Shown here in pieces: positions 34,508 to 47,106 of a stretch of DNA of 64,000 bases (within the stretch, counting starts at the first letter, position 1; each line of letters starts with the position of its first letter). The notes beneath the pieces are model-generated. The model did no database searches. It saw only the letters and a program-made list of their open reading frames with translations, and was not told the DNA's origin. Origin of the DNA: Juglans regia. Lineage: Eukaryota > Streptophyta > Magnoliopsida > Fagales > Juglandaceae. Both the position numbers and the translations under genes were made by a program. The stretch covers positions 12,390,847 through 12,454,846 of the forward strand of contig NC_049914.1 of assembly GCF_001411555.2 (NCBI RefSeq), written 5' to 3'.

Positions 34508-36890
34508 TGTAAGGCCCAGCTTTTGTTTGTGAGGCCGGTTCGTGCTAGAGGGCCCAGCCTTTTTCCTTCGAGGTGTGCGAATGGCGTCGTTTTGGGGGTA
34601 AGTATTTTCTTCCTCAACTTCTCTTATTTTCCCCCGATTCTTTCTCCCACTCTTTCTCTTTCGGTTTCTGTTATTCTCTGGGTTTCCCTTTCTCAAACGC
34701 CTCTCTCATGCGTAACCCACTTTCACTTCCCGTTTTCATCTCTTCCTCTTCGTTTGGTTGGTTTCGTGAGTTTGAATCGCGTGCCCCAACTTTTCTCCAT
34801 TTCTTCTTTTCAACATCTGGTTTTCCTCTCCAATCCGACGCCCTCCCTCTCTCTTACTCTGTTTTCTCTGCGTTTTGCTTGGAGTTACAGTGGACAATCT
34901 CTGTGAGTGATGCTGAGGCCTTGTTGAACGAAGTGCTACGTTGTTGGGTGGAAAACAAATATTGTGACTGGTTGCTGAGAGCTTATTCATTGGTTCGTGA
35001 GTTTGGTGGTTTTTCTTTCGGTTCACCTTGTGTGTGTTGTGTTGCAGTGCAGTGAGTTCGTAATCTTCTCGGTTTCACTTAAACGTTGAGCATTCACCGT
35101 AAGTTTTTCACTTCGTTGAGTATTTTATAAATTTTGGTTTGTTGGTTTGGTGTTTTAGAAATAATTAGAAGGGAGTTTGTTGGGTGCTAATTAACATCTA
35201 GCAGTGTTGGGATTTTTCTGTTGTAGAGTTGTGAATGGAGAGAAATGTAAATGTGTAGTGTCATTTTAGTTAAATTGTTGGTGATTGCTTGAGATCATGA
35301 GCTGCTGAAATAAATATGATTTATTAATAAGTTGAGTTGACATTGGTTTTGATGGTTGTATTGGACAATATTAAGATTAGTATTTGGTACTTTGGGTTGA
35401 AATGCGGGCTGTCCAGATTTCTATATGGTTATCTTAGTGAGTTGTTTGTGCTATATTATGGTTTGGGATTATGGGTTTTATTTATTTAGATAGAAGTTGT
35501 GTCAATTACCTTTTAACACTTAGTTTATATAATTTATTTTTATGAATAGGTGACGAGTCTGATAGAGGTCATTTTCAAAGCATAGATAATACGCTGCAAG
35601 AATCAGGTAATTGGGGTTCCTATGCTAGATTTGCATAAAAAATAAAGAAAATGAACTGAAGTTGGTTTATAAAATATGCATGATATGTTTTTAAAAGAAA
35701 ATGTGAAAACGACCTCAGTATGTGTGTTTTGTATTCACTCATGAAAATCTAAATGAAAGAGAAAAATAATTTTTCTTGACATGAATAGTGTGGACATGAG
35801 CAGCATTTGACACGTTTATGAAATGTGCAAAAAAGCGAATATGATATCTATGAATTTTTGTACGTATAATATAAAATCATTTGGGTTTGTTTATGATCAA
35901 ATGGAAATGATATGAATATGTTCAACACTTGGTTTGATATGATATGAATATGAAAAACCTTTGGCATACTTATTTGTTTTTATTCTGATTCTGAATATGG
36001 TTCTAATATGATGATACTGGTTCACGTGATATGGTTGGTACTAACATGATATGATATGAGTGCAACCACTTTGGAAACAAAGTGGTCTTTTATGTGTTTT
36101 TTCCTGTGTGCACACTCTGGGCTTCGAGATTGAAAAAGGAGAAATTTCACAATATGATACTGCCTGGTTTGGCCACTAGGGATAGCACAACTCTACCACA
36201 GGGATTAAACATGGTATATGATATAATAAGATGAAGATATTCAGTTATGTTATGTCAAAGTGTTCTTGAATATGAAATGGTTTATGAATATGAAAAGGTT
36301 GAAATGTCGCTCTGATTTTTCTGATAATACGTATTGAGATATGCACATGAAAATAAAATGTTTTACTTCTGCATACAAAACTTTCTAAAAAGGGCTCATG
36401 TTTACACACTAGTATAGGTTTTCTGCTTACTGAGTTGTTGATAACTCACTTCTTATCTTAATTATTTTTCAGATGATATTGATGACCCAGCTGGGGGTCA
36501 GGAATAGAAATTGGAGCTTGGATAGATATGGATAGACGGTCGAGTACCTAAGGGTACCATTGTTAGAAGAAGAGTTTGAAGTTCTTCTTGATGTTTAGAT
36601 TTATTGAAACTTAAGATGTATTAGTTTATTATGTTAAGATTTAATTTTATTCTGGTTTAGTAGGACCTATGGTTTTATCAGTTTGGTATGTTATCATTAT
36701 CGGAAGATTATGGATCCCTTGATTTATTATTATTGCAGTAAAGACTATGTGTAGTTTGGAATGGGTTTATTTAGAAGATATGAGATTGTTTTTGTTTATG
36801 AAGTCTTTGGAGATTTTTAGATGTGTTGTGAGACATGTTTATAAGTGACATGTAGTAATTGTCCACCCCACCCGGGTATGGGGCGTTACA
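34508..36890 (+). mobile_element. Solo LTR, 2383 bp, TSD TCTCT
   Basis: It begins TGTAAGGCCCAGC and ends GGGGCGTTACA (TG...CA). Identical 5 bp repeats TCTCT flank it at 34503-34507 and 36891-36895. No second copy, primer binding site or polyprotein lies inside, so it is a solo LTR left by recombination. Near its start is 'aatggcgtcgttttggggg', a phrase common in plant Gypsy-like LTRs. The same family occurs in opposite orientation at 21363-22570. Frames of 96 to 160 codons in its 5' part (34523-35055) are low-complexity and not convincing as genes. Confidence 0.88.
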
Positions 36891-36895
36891 TCTCT

Positions 36896-37700
36896 TAAAA
36901 ATCTTTCCACCACTGTCCAGAAGAGGGAGGAGCTTCCTCCAACTATTCGGTCTTCTTCCGTGTTGTCCATTGGTTTTTCTCCGATTTGTTCTCTTGTTTT
37001 TCAAAAATAGTATGGAGATTGGCCGATCTACTACTTTTGGCCACCTACGATCACCACGCGTCGACCACAGAACTCCCTAGCTACCGAACTTTTGGCCTCT
37101 AGAAAAACTTCATCCAAACAAGTAGTGTGTGAGTCTCATGCATGGACTACGCCATGCACGAGATCCACGCATTGCTGCGCAACAGTGTATGTTTTTTGCC
37201 GTCACGTGCTGGAGAAATGAGATAAGCGGTTTTCAATCTTGCAGATCCAATCAACTTCTTCTCACCAACAATGATGCGTGATCCCCACATTCACAGCCAT
37301 TGGTAGTTGTTCGCCGTTGTATCAGAACATCTACCGAATGTTATTTTCTTATATTTCCATTTCTCCTAACCAAAAATCATGAGAAAGAGAAAGTGGGTGT
37401 CTCTTTCAACCAAATTGGACTAGCAAAGTGCAGCACAACACAATCTATTGTAGTTTTTGGTGGTAGTATTGCAGTCCGATCTTCGAACTGCAGAAAATAG
37501 CTTTAGGCGGCTTCCCCTCGTGGGAATGGGTGGGAGTTAAGTCATTAGCTCCTGATCCATTTTTTTTCTATTTCTTATATTGTATTAGCTAGTTTGTGAT
37601 GATTGTTGGGATCTCTCACTCCTTTAACTCTTGTATCTTGTAATTGTTTAATATAATATATATATATATATATATTATGCTTGCTTGAAAAGAAAAAAAA
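36896..37700. other. Non-coding DNA right of the solo LTR
   Basis: It continues the DNA interrupted by the solo LTR. Frames here are short and I recognise none. Confidence 0.4.
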
Positions 37701-37701
37701 T

Positions 37702-37878
37702 TACTAAAAACCATAGTGTTAATAACTTCATTAGCGGTAGGGTCGTGTGACCTGGCCTGCCTGTCCAATCCTCCTATCCCATTATATATATATATACTAA
37801 AAACCATAATGTTAATAACTTCATTAGCGGTCAGATCATGTGACCTGGCCCACCCGTCCAATCCTCCTATCCCGTTAG
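37702..37878. repeat. Two-unit tandem repeat, about 85-91 bp
   Basis: Both units read 'actaaaaaccata', 'gttaataacttcattagcgg', 'gtgacctggcc' and 'gtccaatcctcctatccc'. The first ends in a short TA run. The copies differ at only a few positions, so the duplication is recent. Confidence 0.9.
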
Positions 37879-39200
37879 GGGACAGGTGGCTAGCCCGCCC
37901 ACCCTAGGTGTAGGTATAGGTAGGTGACTAATAAATAAACTCCACCTACGAGCGAGAAGTGGGTGGCTATCGCCGGGATTTTTATCTGCCCGCCCATATA
38001 TATATTTATTTATTTTTATTTAAAGAAAAAACAACTATATAAACCAAAAAACCCTAATTTGCTCTCTCCTCTCACATTCTAGTTTCCTACTTCTCTTCTC
38101 TTCCCTTCCTTCCTCTCACACTGGTGTTAGGGGTGTAAAATTTTCAATCAAAACCAGAAAAACTGACTAGATTGGACCGAAAACTTGTTTGGTTTGTTTC
38201 GGTCCTCCATTTGTGGGATCGAATGGATTTTGGTCCGGTCTCAAGGTGGGGTTTTTCACCCAGGACCGGACCAGACTGACTGAACTATAAATATATTTTT
38301 TTAAATATTTTTTATAAATTATATATATTATTTAATATAGTAGTTATATAAGTGAATTTTATAATTTTCATCTAATCTATGACTATTGACAATATAAAAT
38401 GTTAAATATATAATATTAGTTAACTAATATCAATTAACTAATATATAATTATCAATTTTGATAATTTGAACAACTTTTTTTAGGCTATTTTTAAATAAAA
38501 TATGTGCAAATAAAGTTAAATAGTTATATTATTCGAAATTATAAATATTGTGGGCTTTTTCTTATACTAATGAGCCGAAAATATACATTACGGGATTTTT
38601 TATATACTTCAAGAATGCTATGCTTTTTTGTACGATTGAGCCCCCATTTTGTATACTAGGGGTGACCGGTCTAAGAAAATGATGGGTCCATCATCGCCCC
38701 TGGACCGATTTACACCCTTAAGTGGCGCCTCTCTCATCTTCTTCTTTTTCTCCTCTCAATCCTCTTCTTCTCTAGAATCTCCACACTTGTGGCCAAGTCG
38801 TAGCCCTACGACAATACAAGCAGTATGACCATGGCTTGGCCATGGGTCTCTACGACCTAAGACCACATTCATCACCACGCCGCCTTGGATTTAAGATTTC
38901 TTTGTACGATTTTGTAATGGAAGTATATGGCCACCACACAGATTTGAGTACATATTTGGATTTGTTTTTTTTATTTTGTGCGATTATTGTTGGTTTTATG
39001 TGATTCAATTCTTTTTTATATATTTCTATTTTTTAGTGATTTTGTGCTATTTTTCTTGGGAATAATATGTTGATAGATGGGATGGTCGAATGATGGTGTC
39101 AATTAGCTCGCCCAACAGGCAGAGACGATAAGAAATGTGGGTGGGGACTAGGTGTAAATGGGTGGCTAACCGCTTGTATAGGGCTTGTAGCACTCTTAAT
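37870..39200. mobile_element. Outer repeat around the second hAT-like element
   Basis: Edges carry 'ggtggctagcccgcccaccc' on the left (37887) and 'gggtggctaaccgcttgtat' on the right (39160). These GC-rich words recall those flanking the first hAT-like element. No TSD was found. It may be an older element or a preferred insertion context. Confidence 0.3.
38128..38720. mobile_element. Degenerate hAT-like element, second family copy, 593 bp
   Basis: The ends are TAGGGGTGTAAAA and TTTACACCCTTA, the same inverted termini as the element at 19696-20401. Flanking octamers ACTGGTGT and AGTGGCGC agree at 5 of 8 positions, consistent with a decayed TSD. The body again has 'accggaccagactgact' words at the rim and an AT-rich core, and no coding region. 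Confidence 0.65.
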
Positions 39201-39941
39201 TAGCGATAAAACTCCTTAATTGATATTGTGAAATCACCACTTATCTCAAAATTGGTTAAGTGGATATGAATAGCTATATTTTATTATGTAATTTATATTT
39301 TAATACTCTCTCTCACATATGGACCAAACTCTCAATTAAATTAAATAAAATGTATTTAAAATTTAAATTTTGGATTTCTGCTTTAATACTATGAGAAATT
39401 ATTATTTATCTCAAAATATTAATATGATGAGAATACATAGATTTAATTATTTAATTTATATCATAACAAACATGCATGACATGAAATTGTTCATGTGTTC
39501 AGATGGCTGTGGAAGGAGGTCTCCATCTGCGGAAGGAGGACTGTTTATTTTATTTGGATGCAGTCTGATAGAATAAAATAAATTTAAAAGGAAAACAACT
39601 ACTTATAAAAAGGCGTGAATAAATGGTTTCTTTTTTAATATAGACCGAAGACGTACTGAAGAAAGAAGACAAAAACTCAGATTATTAGGCAATTAATTAA
39701 GGAAGGCTTGGGTAGGAAGTAATACTGTTGAATATTGGGTATGAAGCCATGAAGACATGGATAACAAACCATTGCGGAAACCCTAGAGAGAATCACATGA
39801 TAACCCCGCAAGTCTTGTAGATGGATGAGATAATATTGGGATTTAATAAATTTTATATATCAACAATGTGATCATAATCTTTTTTGTTATATTACTACTG
39901 TTGCTAATTACCAACCACAAAGATAAAATAAAATAAAAAAA

Positions 39942-40113
39942 GAGAAATTCTATTTGCAGTCCCCACTTGGGGACTGCATGTGCAGGCCCCTTATTAAATG
40001 AGAAAAAGCATCATTTCAGGAGGGATAGTTTTGTAATTTTTAAAAAAATTAAAAATAAAATTGCCTAGGCTTGCATTGCAGTCCCCAAATGGGGACTGTA
40101 TCTAGTATTGCTC
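39942..40113. mobile_element. Short MITE, 172 bp, 9 bp TSD
   Basis: Imperfect inverted repeats of about 45 bp begin GAGAAATTCTATTTGCAG and, from the other side, GAGCAATACTAGATACAG. Each arm holds its own hairpin around 'gtccccacttggggac' or 'gtccccaaatggggac'. The 9 bp ATAAAAAAA lies on both sides (39933-39941 and 40114-40122). A 9 bp TSD suggests the Mutator superfamily, though an A-rich TSD is weaker proof. Confidence 0.75.
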
Positions 40114-40122
40114 ATAAAAAAA

Positions 40123-42000
40123 TGTTTGCCATTGTTTGGTAACCCTATGTACTTATACCAAAGGATTAGAAAATCTCCATTAATATGACCCTAATTTATT
40201 CCTAATCATATTTCGTCATCCAAATAATAAATTTTTCTTTTTTTAAAAAAAAATAAAAAATTCCAAGTCGTCATGATGATGTATAATCTTATATAACATA
40301 TTTGCATTTTACAAAACATATTTTCTTAATTATATTCATCATTGTGTTGTTTGCTCATATCATTTCTAATGAACGCTCTATTTTCTTTTGAAACACATGC
40401 AAATACTCGTAAGGATTAGATCTACTCTTTTTATTACTACAATGAGAAACACATGCATGTAGGGATTATAATCTACATGACTCGCTCGAGTCTTTCCTTT
40501 TGCTACTACAACAAAAGAATATACGTACCCATCGAGCTACAACGACTCAACCGACGTCATGCACGTTTAGCTTTCTTTTCCAATATAACCCTAAGCTAAC
40601 TCTAACCCTAATCATGGATAGTAGCTAGTCCGGTTGCCAACTATCTCGTGCAAGAGTCCAAAGGGAAAACGCTCACCTTCCCCATAAATTATGCCAAAAT
40701 GTGCATCATCAAACAGCTAAAGCCTCACCTACCAAGGTCTAGACAATTGTGGGAGAGCCATAAAATAAGGACAGGATAAGAGAGATGAGCTCAGAGACTA
40801 TAATTTATTGGGTAGAAGAGAGACATCCAGCTTTTAGAAAGCAAGGAATCTTAAGCTCTATATATTGACCTAACATGTTTCCTTTTCCTTATATTTTTTT
40901 ATTCTCTTTTTATTGTCCTCTCAAAAACTGACTAGCAGAAAAGACAAACCATTCAACCTATTATATATCTCTCCTCCAAAAAGAATCACCACCACAAAAG
41001 CCAACTCATATTATCTTTTGGGGGGGCTCTGATCACTTTCTGGTACAACTAACATTTGTTTATAGTGTGTGCCTCAAGCTCTTTTATCAATACCCATTTT
41101 TAATGATTCAACTAATGATTCTGGATAAGCATGATAGATCAATATTATAAACAAAGCAATCACTTCACTTAAATTATTACAAGATTTAAATTTTCACCAC
41201 CATGAATTCAGGGTCTGAAAGCAATCACTTTAACTAGAGAGAGTGGTGCAAATATCCTAATTTCTACCCTTTTTTCTTCTCAATTTACCCATTTTTCCAT
41301 TGGGTATATATCATATCGAATATACCCGATGGATGATCCCTATTATTCATGATAAGCTTTAGCTCTTAATTTCTGAATTTAGAATTATTGAAAAATATTT
41401 CCTACTACTCCTTATCTTGATGCCACTAGCTAATATTTTAGTGTCCAGTCTTTGTCACTGTCTCAAAGCAATCATTGAGATTTAGATCAAGAAATTACGG
41501 TGAAATTTCACTTTAAGAAAAGAGCCACGACATTGTATCCAGTTTATATATAAACTTAATTTGCAAGTAAGAAGAACACCCACACACAGTATAAAGCAAT
41601 AAAAAGGTGATCGAGACACTGAGGAGTTATCAGGACCACAAGTCCACAACCCATTTTAATAGCTTAAGGTAGAAACAACGTGAGTACACCAAAAAGCAAA
41701 ATAAATTACGGATAAACAAGGACGAGAATCAGCAGTACATAAATACATGCAAATCAAAGGGAAAAAAAAAAAGAAAAAAAAAGAAGAAGAAAGAAACACC
41801 CTGCCCATAGGCATGTTTATCTACAATTCCATGGTCCTCCATTTACAGCTCTCCAACCCATGAGAAACAGAAACTGATAGATAAAAGGGGACCCTGATCA
41901 GACAACTTGCATGCATGCACTATGATATTGTTATTCTTTTGAATCATGATGACCATCCATCTCCATCGATCTTTGAGGATATTATTTCATGGTCGGGGAG
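40123..42000. other. Intergenic DNA 3' of the aquaporin gene
   Basis: Non-coding. Bases 41800-42007 are likely the 3' UTR of the aquaporin gene. An A-rich stretch (41760-41792) lies just beyond. Confidence 0.5.
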
Positions 42001-42007
42001 GAAAGGC

Positions 42008-43577
42008 TTAAGCGTTACTTCTGAAGGAACCTAGAGCCTTAATGGCTCCTGCTCTGAGGATGAATTGGTGATAGAAGGCAGCAATTGCAGCTCCAATAAA
42101 TGGCCCAACCCAGAAAATCCACTGAAACATATATCATATGCAGATAATGATTAGTCTCTCAGATTAATAAAAATATGAACTTTGGACTCATGAATGTGTA
42201 GTGGGAAAAAGTAAAATTAGGAAAGGAATTAGAAGAGGTGGGAGAAATATGTATACTTGGTCATCCCAGGCCTTGTCCTGGTTGTAGATCACTGCGGCTC
42301 CGAAACTTCTAGCTGGGTTGATACCAGTACCGGTGATTGGGATTGTTGCTAGGTGAACCATGAACACAGCGAAGCCAATAGGGAGTGGTGCCAACACCTT
42401 CAATATTTCACAACAAACAAAATCAATTATACAAGACCTATGTAGCCAGTAATTATTATACATATATATATATATATATATAATAATTACTTGTGACAAT
42501 GCATGCGATGCAGTAGCGCCTAGCCGTTCTTTGTGATTTATTTTTACAGAAAATAGAATTGAATAAAAATTTTATCATATATTGTTATAAATTTGTTATC
42601 CCAAAAAAGAAAGAAAGAAAAGATTTACTTTATGAAAAGCTTTTTTTTTTTTTTTTTTTTTTTAAAATAAATAAAAATATGAAGTATCATTAATACTACC
42701 TAATGATGCAGGGCCTTATATACTTTTTCTACAAAAAATTGAGTTCACCTAGTTTTATTAAATTTTCTGTACGGTTCAAGAAGATCTTCTTGAAGCTACT
42801 GATCTTCTAAAGTAGGGCAAAAATGAAGGCATATCTCTTTTTCTGCACAAATAATGTTGAAAGCGAAATACTTTATCTCTGAAAACTTCAATCACTATGT
42901 TTTAACTAAGGAAATTAAGAATCACAAATCAAACAAACACTTGAGAAGAGAAAATGGGCACACATGTGGCCTAATAAATTAAATTAGCTCACATCACTTT
43001 TAACGTTGCTGGACAAGATAACGAAGAAAAAATGTCACGAAAGTAATTGCATAAAAAAAGTGAAGTGACGGATTATAAAATATCTTATTGTAAAATATAG
43101 AAATCGTTTTACGTCCAATCACAGTAATTTATAAATAAGATTTTTATTAGATCAGCTAGCGAAAGCAAAGTAAATTTTAATTTGTAAGTAAGATTTTTAT
43201 TAGAGCTAGCGAAAGTAAATTGTGGGGATGAGGATATATGCGAGCTGCTAGCTTACAGGAACATGAGAGTCTCTGGCGCTCCTTTTAGGATCAGTGGCTG
43301 AGAAAACAGTGTAGACAAGAACAAAGGTACCGATGATCTCAGCCCCGAGTCCAACGCCCTTGTTGTACCCTGGTGCCAGTTCGTTGGCACCACCTCCGTT
43401 CTGGTTGTAGTGAGTCTTTTGGAAGCCCTTCACAAGCCCAACTCCGCATATGGCTCCCAAGCACTGCGCCACCATGTAAAGCACCGCCCTTATCAACGAC
43501 ACCTTTCGAGCCAGGAACAGCCCGAACGTCACTGCCGGGTTAATGTGTCCTCCTATGTTCATGTCCCAATTATTAAT

Positions 43578-43611
<34 letters not shown>

Positions 43612-43972
43612 TTGATTTTAGCTGAAGTTCTTTGTAACGATCAACCTTAAAAACGAGCAACAACGTACCAGAGATACCGGCGGTGCAGTAAACGAGGATG
43701 AAGATCATGCCTCCAAAGGCCCAAGCGATGCCGAGAATGCCGACTCCAGCGCAATCGTCGGCGTCGGGGGCAGAACTCTGGACCTTGTACCCGATCACAG
43801 TCAAGACTGTGATGTAAAGGAAAAGAAGAGTGGCTATGAACTCCGCTATCAGAGCTCTGTAGAAGGACCACTTTGTCAGCTCCTCCGGGTCGATCAAAGG
43901 CGCCGGAGGTGGATCCTGGTAGTCCTTGGCCGAGTACTCTCCCTGCTCCGCACCCTCAACATCCTTTCCCAT
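42008..43972 (-). CDS. PIP2: PIP2-type plasma-membrane aquaporin, 284 residues, four exons
   Basis: Exons 43972-43669, 43552-43257, 42397-42257 and 42121-42008 (304, 296, 141 and 114 bp) join in frame, the usual four-exon PIP layout. The protein forms water channels in the plasma membrane as tetramers. Both NPA motifs are present (residues 106-108 and 227-229). The ar/R filter positions read Phe86, His215, Thr224 and Arg230, the water-selective set. Loop B has RKVSL with a phosphorylatable Ser120, loop D has the gating His198, and the tail GSFRSNA has Ser279 and Ser282. PIP2 rather than PIP1 is indicated by the short N-terminus [10 protein letters not shown] and the long serine tail. Start: an upstream in-frame GTG is ignored because MGKDVE is the family start. 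Intron 1 holds a (TA)n run. Confidence 0.97.
43576..43609. repeat. (TA)n microsatellite in aquaporin intron 1
   Basis: It lies in the 116 bp first intron (43553-43668), only about 25 bp from the acceptor. Allele length could vary between trees. Confidence 0.9.
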
Positions 43973-44120
43973 TTTTCTCACTAATTACGTCTTGGCTTCA
44001 CAAGCAACTGATGATCACAGATCAGCGAAAGAACAAAGAGTTTTCAGAAAGAGGAAATGAACAGTAGGGAAGTGTGTTGTGTTTTGCGGTTGTGATGGGT
44101 GGATGGATCGAGTACAAAGG

Positions 44121-44130
44121 GGTATTTATG
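44121..44130 (-). promoter_or_regulatory. Candidate TATA box of the PIP2 gene
   Basis: CATAAATACC on the minus strand lies about 150 bp upstream of the ATG at 43972, giving a normal plant 5' UTR length. (TA)n runs at 44179-44198 and 44237-44271 lie further upstream and could mislead promoter prediction. Confidence 0.5.
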
Positions 44131-44274
44131 GAGAGGCACAGAGAAAGGGTCCATATTAATTAAGATTAATACTTTAAGTATATATATATATATATATTTC
44201 ATTTTTTGGGTAAGAATGTTAATTAATGACATAATTATATATATATATATATATATCTATATATATATATGCCG

Positions 44275-45063
44275 CCCATTGAGCTTGATTTCGCTTGCAT
44301 GGACCCACCTTGTCGTCCAACGGCTCTGGATTACTTTTCTTGCATTGTTTTTCTTTTTCTTTTTGGTTCCAGCTAGCTAGGTTAACTAGTGGTGGATCAG
44401 GCCAGTACTATGAACAAAATTCAACAACTTCAACGGCTAGCTATGTCTATAATATATATGTATATATTTTTTTTGTTATGTGTGAAATGCATGGTCATGT
44501 AATCCAGGTTAGCAATGGAATTTAGCATTAACACTACTAATACATGCAACTCCGATGCTAAGGTTCTAGGTCCTACATTTAGTTTGTAACAAGTGGTTTT
44601 GGTTCCAAGCGATCGATAAAAGATAGAGGGGTGAGATCATGCATGATCTGTGCTCGGATTCCTAAATTGCTTGATTAAATTTGATGATCTAATATATATA
44701 TAGACAAATAGAAAAAATAATCTTACATGAACACCATTAAATGGTTGTTTGATCTCTTTTAAAAATTGATTTATTTTGACAGAAAATAATTATTTTTTGT
44801 TGAAAATAACTGATCACAATTGAATAATTTTTTTATAGTATATATATATATGTATGTATGTATATCATCAACACATGGTTTGTCTCAAACAAAAATCCAT
44901 GCAACCTAGCTAGAGAGGAAAGGAAAGGAAAGATTGAAGTTAGTTGTTAAAACAGCTAGCTAGGTTTGGTCCGAAGTATGTCGAACCAAGAACTAGGGCT
45001 ACCTTTTTGTCTTTGGTAGGAATTAGAAGAAGTTAAGGCCACATGCAACATCTGATCAAAAGC
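44275..45063. other. Upstream region of PIP2
   Basis: AT-rich, with 'tatgtatgtatgtatatc' near 44849. No gene. It separates the aquaporin promoter from the CACTA element by under 1 kb. Confidence 0.5.
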
Positions 45064-45066
45064 AGA

Positions 45067-45415
45067 CACTACAAGAAATCAGGCCTTTTCCAGCGATTTT
45101 AAAATCGTCACAAAAAAATTCGCTGCAAATAAAGGTTATTTGCGGCGATTTTCAAGTCGCCGCTTGATTTTCGTTGCGAAATTGGGAAATCATTGAGAAA
45201 AAATGTATAATTAAATTTTGCGGCGACATTTATATCTTTTGCAGCGATTTTTGTCGCTGCAATAAAATTATTAACTGTAGCGGCATTAATTTTCAGTCGA
45301 TTAAAGAAAATTGCCGCAGTATTAACTATTTGCGGCGAAAATTATCGCTGTAAAAACATATGCTCCCATTTTAACTTATTAGCGGCGAGTCAAAAGCGCC
45401 GGAAAAGCTCACTAA
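45067..45415. repeat. Left subterminal array of the CACTA element
   Basis: About a dozen copies of 'gcgattt' and 'gcggcga' words in direct and inverted order, for example 'gcggcgattttcaagtcgcc' at 45142. Several form small hairpins. Confidence 0.8.
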
Positions 45416-45479
45416 ATTAAATCCCCCGCCTTAGGTTTTCTCATTTCGTTCCCTCCAGCCATCTCTCCCCCTTCCCCCT

Positions 45480-46263
45480 TTCTCTCCGCAGTCCCTCTTC
45501 TCCCTCAACCCTCAGCCGCGCACAGCCCGTCGCCAACGGCCCCAGCAGGCCACCGCGACCTCACCTCGACGGCCACCCCCTCCTTCTCACCCCCATCACC
45601 AACCCACTTACTCTCTGGTTCCCACTTCCGCCAAAGCGTACGATGCCAAGCCCCTGATCACTCGCATCTCGGCTGTCCATGCTGCAGAGCCCTCGACCAA
45701 GCAGTCTACGCTGCCCGTCGCGGCATCGAATTTGAAATGGACGGTGGAGACCTGGAAGTCCAAGACTGCGTTGCAGCTCCCGGAGTACCCGGACCAGAAG
45801 GAGCTGGACTCGGTGCTCCAGACCATCGAGGCCTTCCCTCCCATCGTTTTCGCTGGCGAGGCGAGGCACCTGGAGGGAGAAGCTGGCCGAGGCGGCCGTG
45901 GGCAATGCCTTTCTCTTGCAAGGAGGGGACTGCGCCGAGAGTTTCAAGGAGTTCAGTGCGAATCGTGGTGGGTTGATCTGTTTTGGGTTGGGAGAATGGC
46001 GGGTCAGTTTGCGAAACCCAGATCGGCTCCATTTGAGGAGAGGGATGGTGTGAAACTGCCGAGTTACAAAGGAGACAACATAAATGGAGATGCTTTTAAT
46101 GAGAAATCAAGGATTCCGGACCCCCAGAGATTGATAAGGGCTTATTGCCAATCTGCGGTGACTTTGAACCTTCTTAGGGCCTTCGCCACTGGAGGATATG
46201 CTGCAATCAGAGGATTAGCGAATGGAATCTTGATTTTGCTGAGCACAGTGAGCAGGGAGATAG
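45480..46263 (+). pseudogene. Captured DAHP synthase fragment (N-terminal part)
   Basis: Class II plant DAHP synthase makes the first shikimate-pathway intermediate in plastids. The fragment reads [19 protein letters not shown] (transit-peptide junction), [20 protein letters not shown] and [15 protein letters not shown] one-base insertion then shifts the frame through [20 protein letters not shown]. The segment between FKEFSANR and [13 protein letters not shown] is missing, and the reading returns to frame there. It continues [14 protein letters not shown] and ATGGYAA, then another small shift, ending at HSEQGD before a GT donor at 46264. The catalytic C-terminal half is absent. The GC-rich exon and retained donor show capture from genomic DNA. 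Confidence 0.88.
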
Positions 46264-46761
46264 GTATGCTTTCTTAAACCTATCTTGGTTTCATTTCTCC
46301 ACACTAAATGTGAGCTTGTCAAGTTTTAGCTTTTGGTACTTTACAATATTCAACGAGCCTGGATCATTGCGTGAAAATTTGAAGCATAGCCTAGAACGTG
46401 TGTACCCAAAAAACAGGAGAAAAGATATCATTGTGCTTGTTCATAGTCTGGTGTTTTGTGAGTACCATGCCTATTAGATAGAAACAGGAGAAAAGATATC
46501 AATTCAGTACTTAATTGATCATTTTCTTAGTAATTTGGAGGTTACTTAATTTTATTGCGCTCTAGAAGGAAATAGATTGTTATTTTCAAGGGCCTAGAGT
46601 GTTTTTCAAAGCTGGAGAATTGAAGGAGATAGGTGCATGCTGGGGGGGTTTTGGTTCTTTGGGAGATGGAAATAGTGGAGAAAGGTGGGTAGAGATCATG
46701 AGAGAATGCACAGCATGCATGCTGGCAAACGATTAATTAATTAAGTTAGGTGTTATATATA

Positions 46762-46797
<36 letters not shown>

Positions 46798-47031
46798 AAT
46801 CTTCTAAATTCATGACCGATTGAGAGACTAAGATATCAAATGGGACATGCATTTTGCTTTCTCAAATTGTTTTAGATTATAAAATTGTTGGTGGGGAAGT
46901 TCTGACGACCACGAGTGTGTGTGTGTATATAAGATCTATAACACTCACTTTATTCTAAATTCATTCTCATATAATTTTTTTTTTCATTTTAATATAAAAT
47001 AAATAATTACATATTGGAAACTTTTGTCAAG
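46264..47031. other. Interior filler between captured fragments
   Basis: AT-rich and non-coding, with a direct repeat of 'aacaggagaaaagatatca' (about 46412 and 46485), a long TA run (46756-46795) and a GT run near 46915. The first part may be the captured intron of DAHP synthase. Confidence 0.5.
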
Positions 47032-47106
47032 ATTGGAGAACTTGGAGATATTAGATCTTAGTCACAATTGCCGGAAATCAGTTGACAGGAACTTTTCCAA
47101 CTAAAG
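47032..47106 (+). pseudogene. Captured leucine-rich-repeat exon fragment
   Basis: One frame gives LENLEILDLSHN and, after a shift, GNQLTGTFPTK, which is the plant extracellular LRR consensus (LxxLxxLDLSxN...G). It is framed by an AG and by AAAG|GTATG, so it is one LRR exon of a receptor-like protein or kinase. It is far too short to be functional. Confidence 0.6.

Noticed and set aside
34523..35055. Overlapping open frames of 96 to 160 codons
   Set aside because: They lie within the solo LTR, are Ser/Phe/Pro low-complexity from a pyrimidine-rich leader and have no domain.
43647..43871. Arg/His-rich minus-strand frame in another phase
   Set aside because: It is a shadow of aquaporin exon 1.
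45561..46032. Minus-strand frames of 78 to 128 codons
   Set aside because: They are antisense shadows of the GC-rich DAHP synthase fragment.
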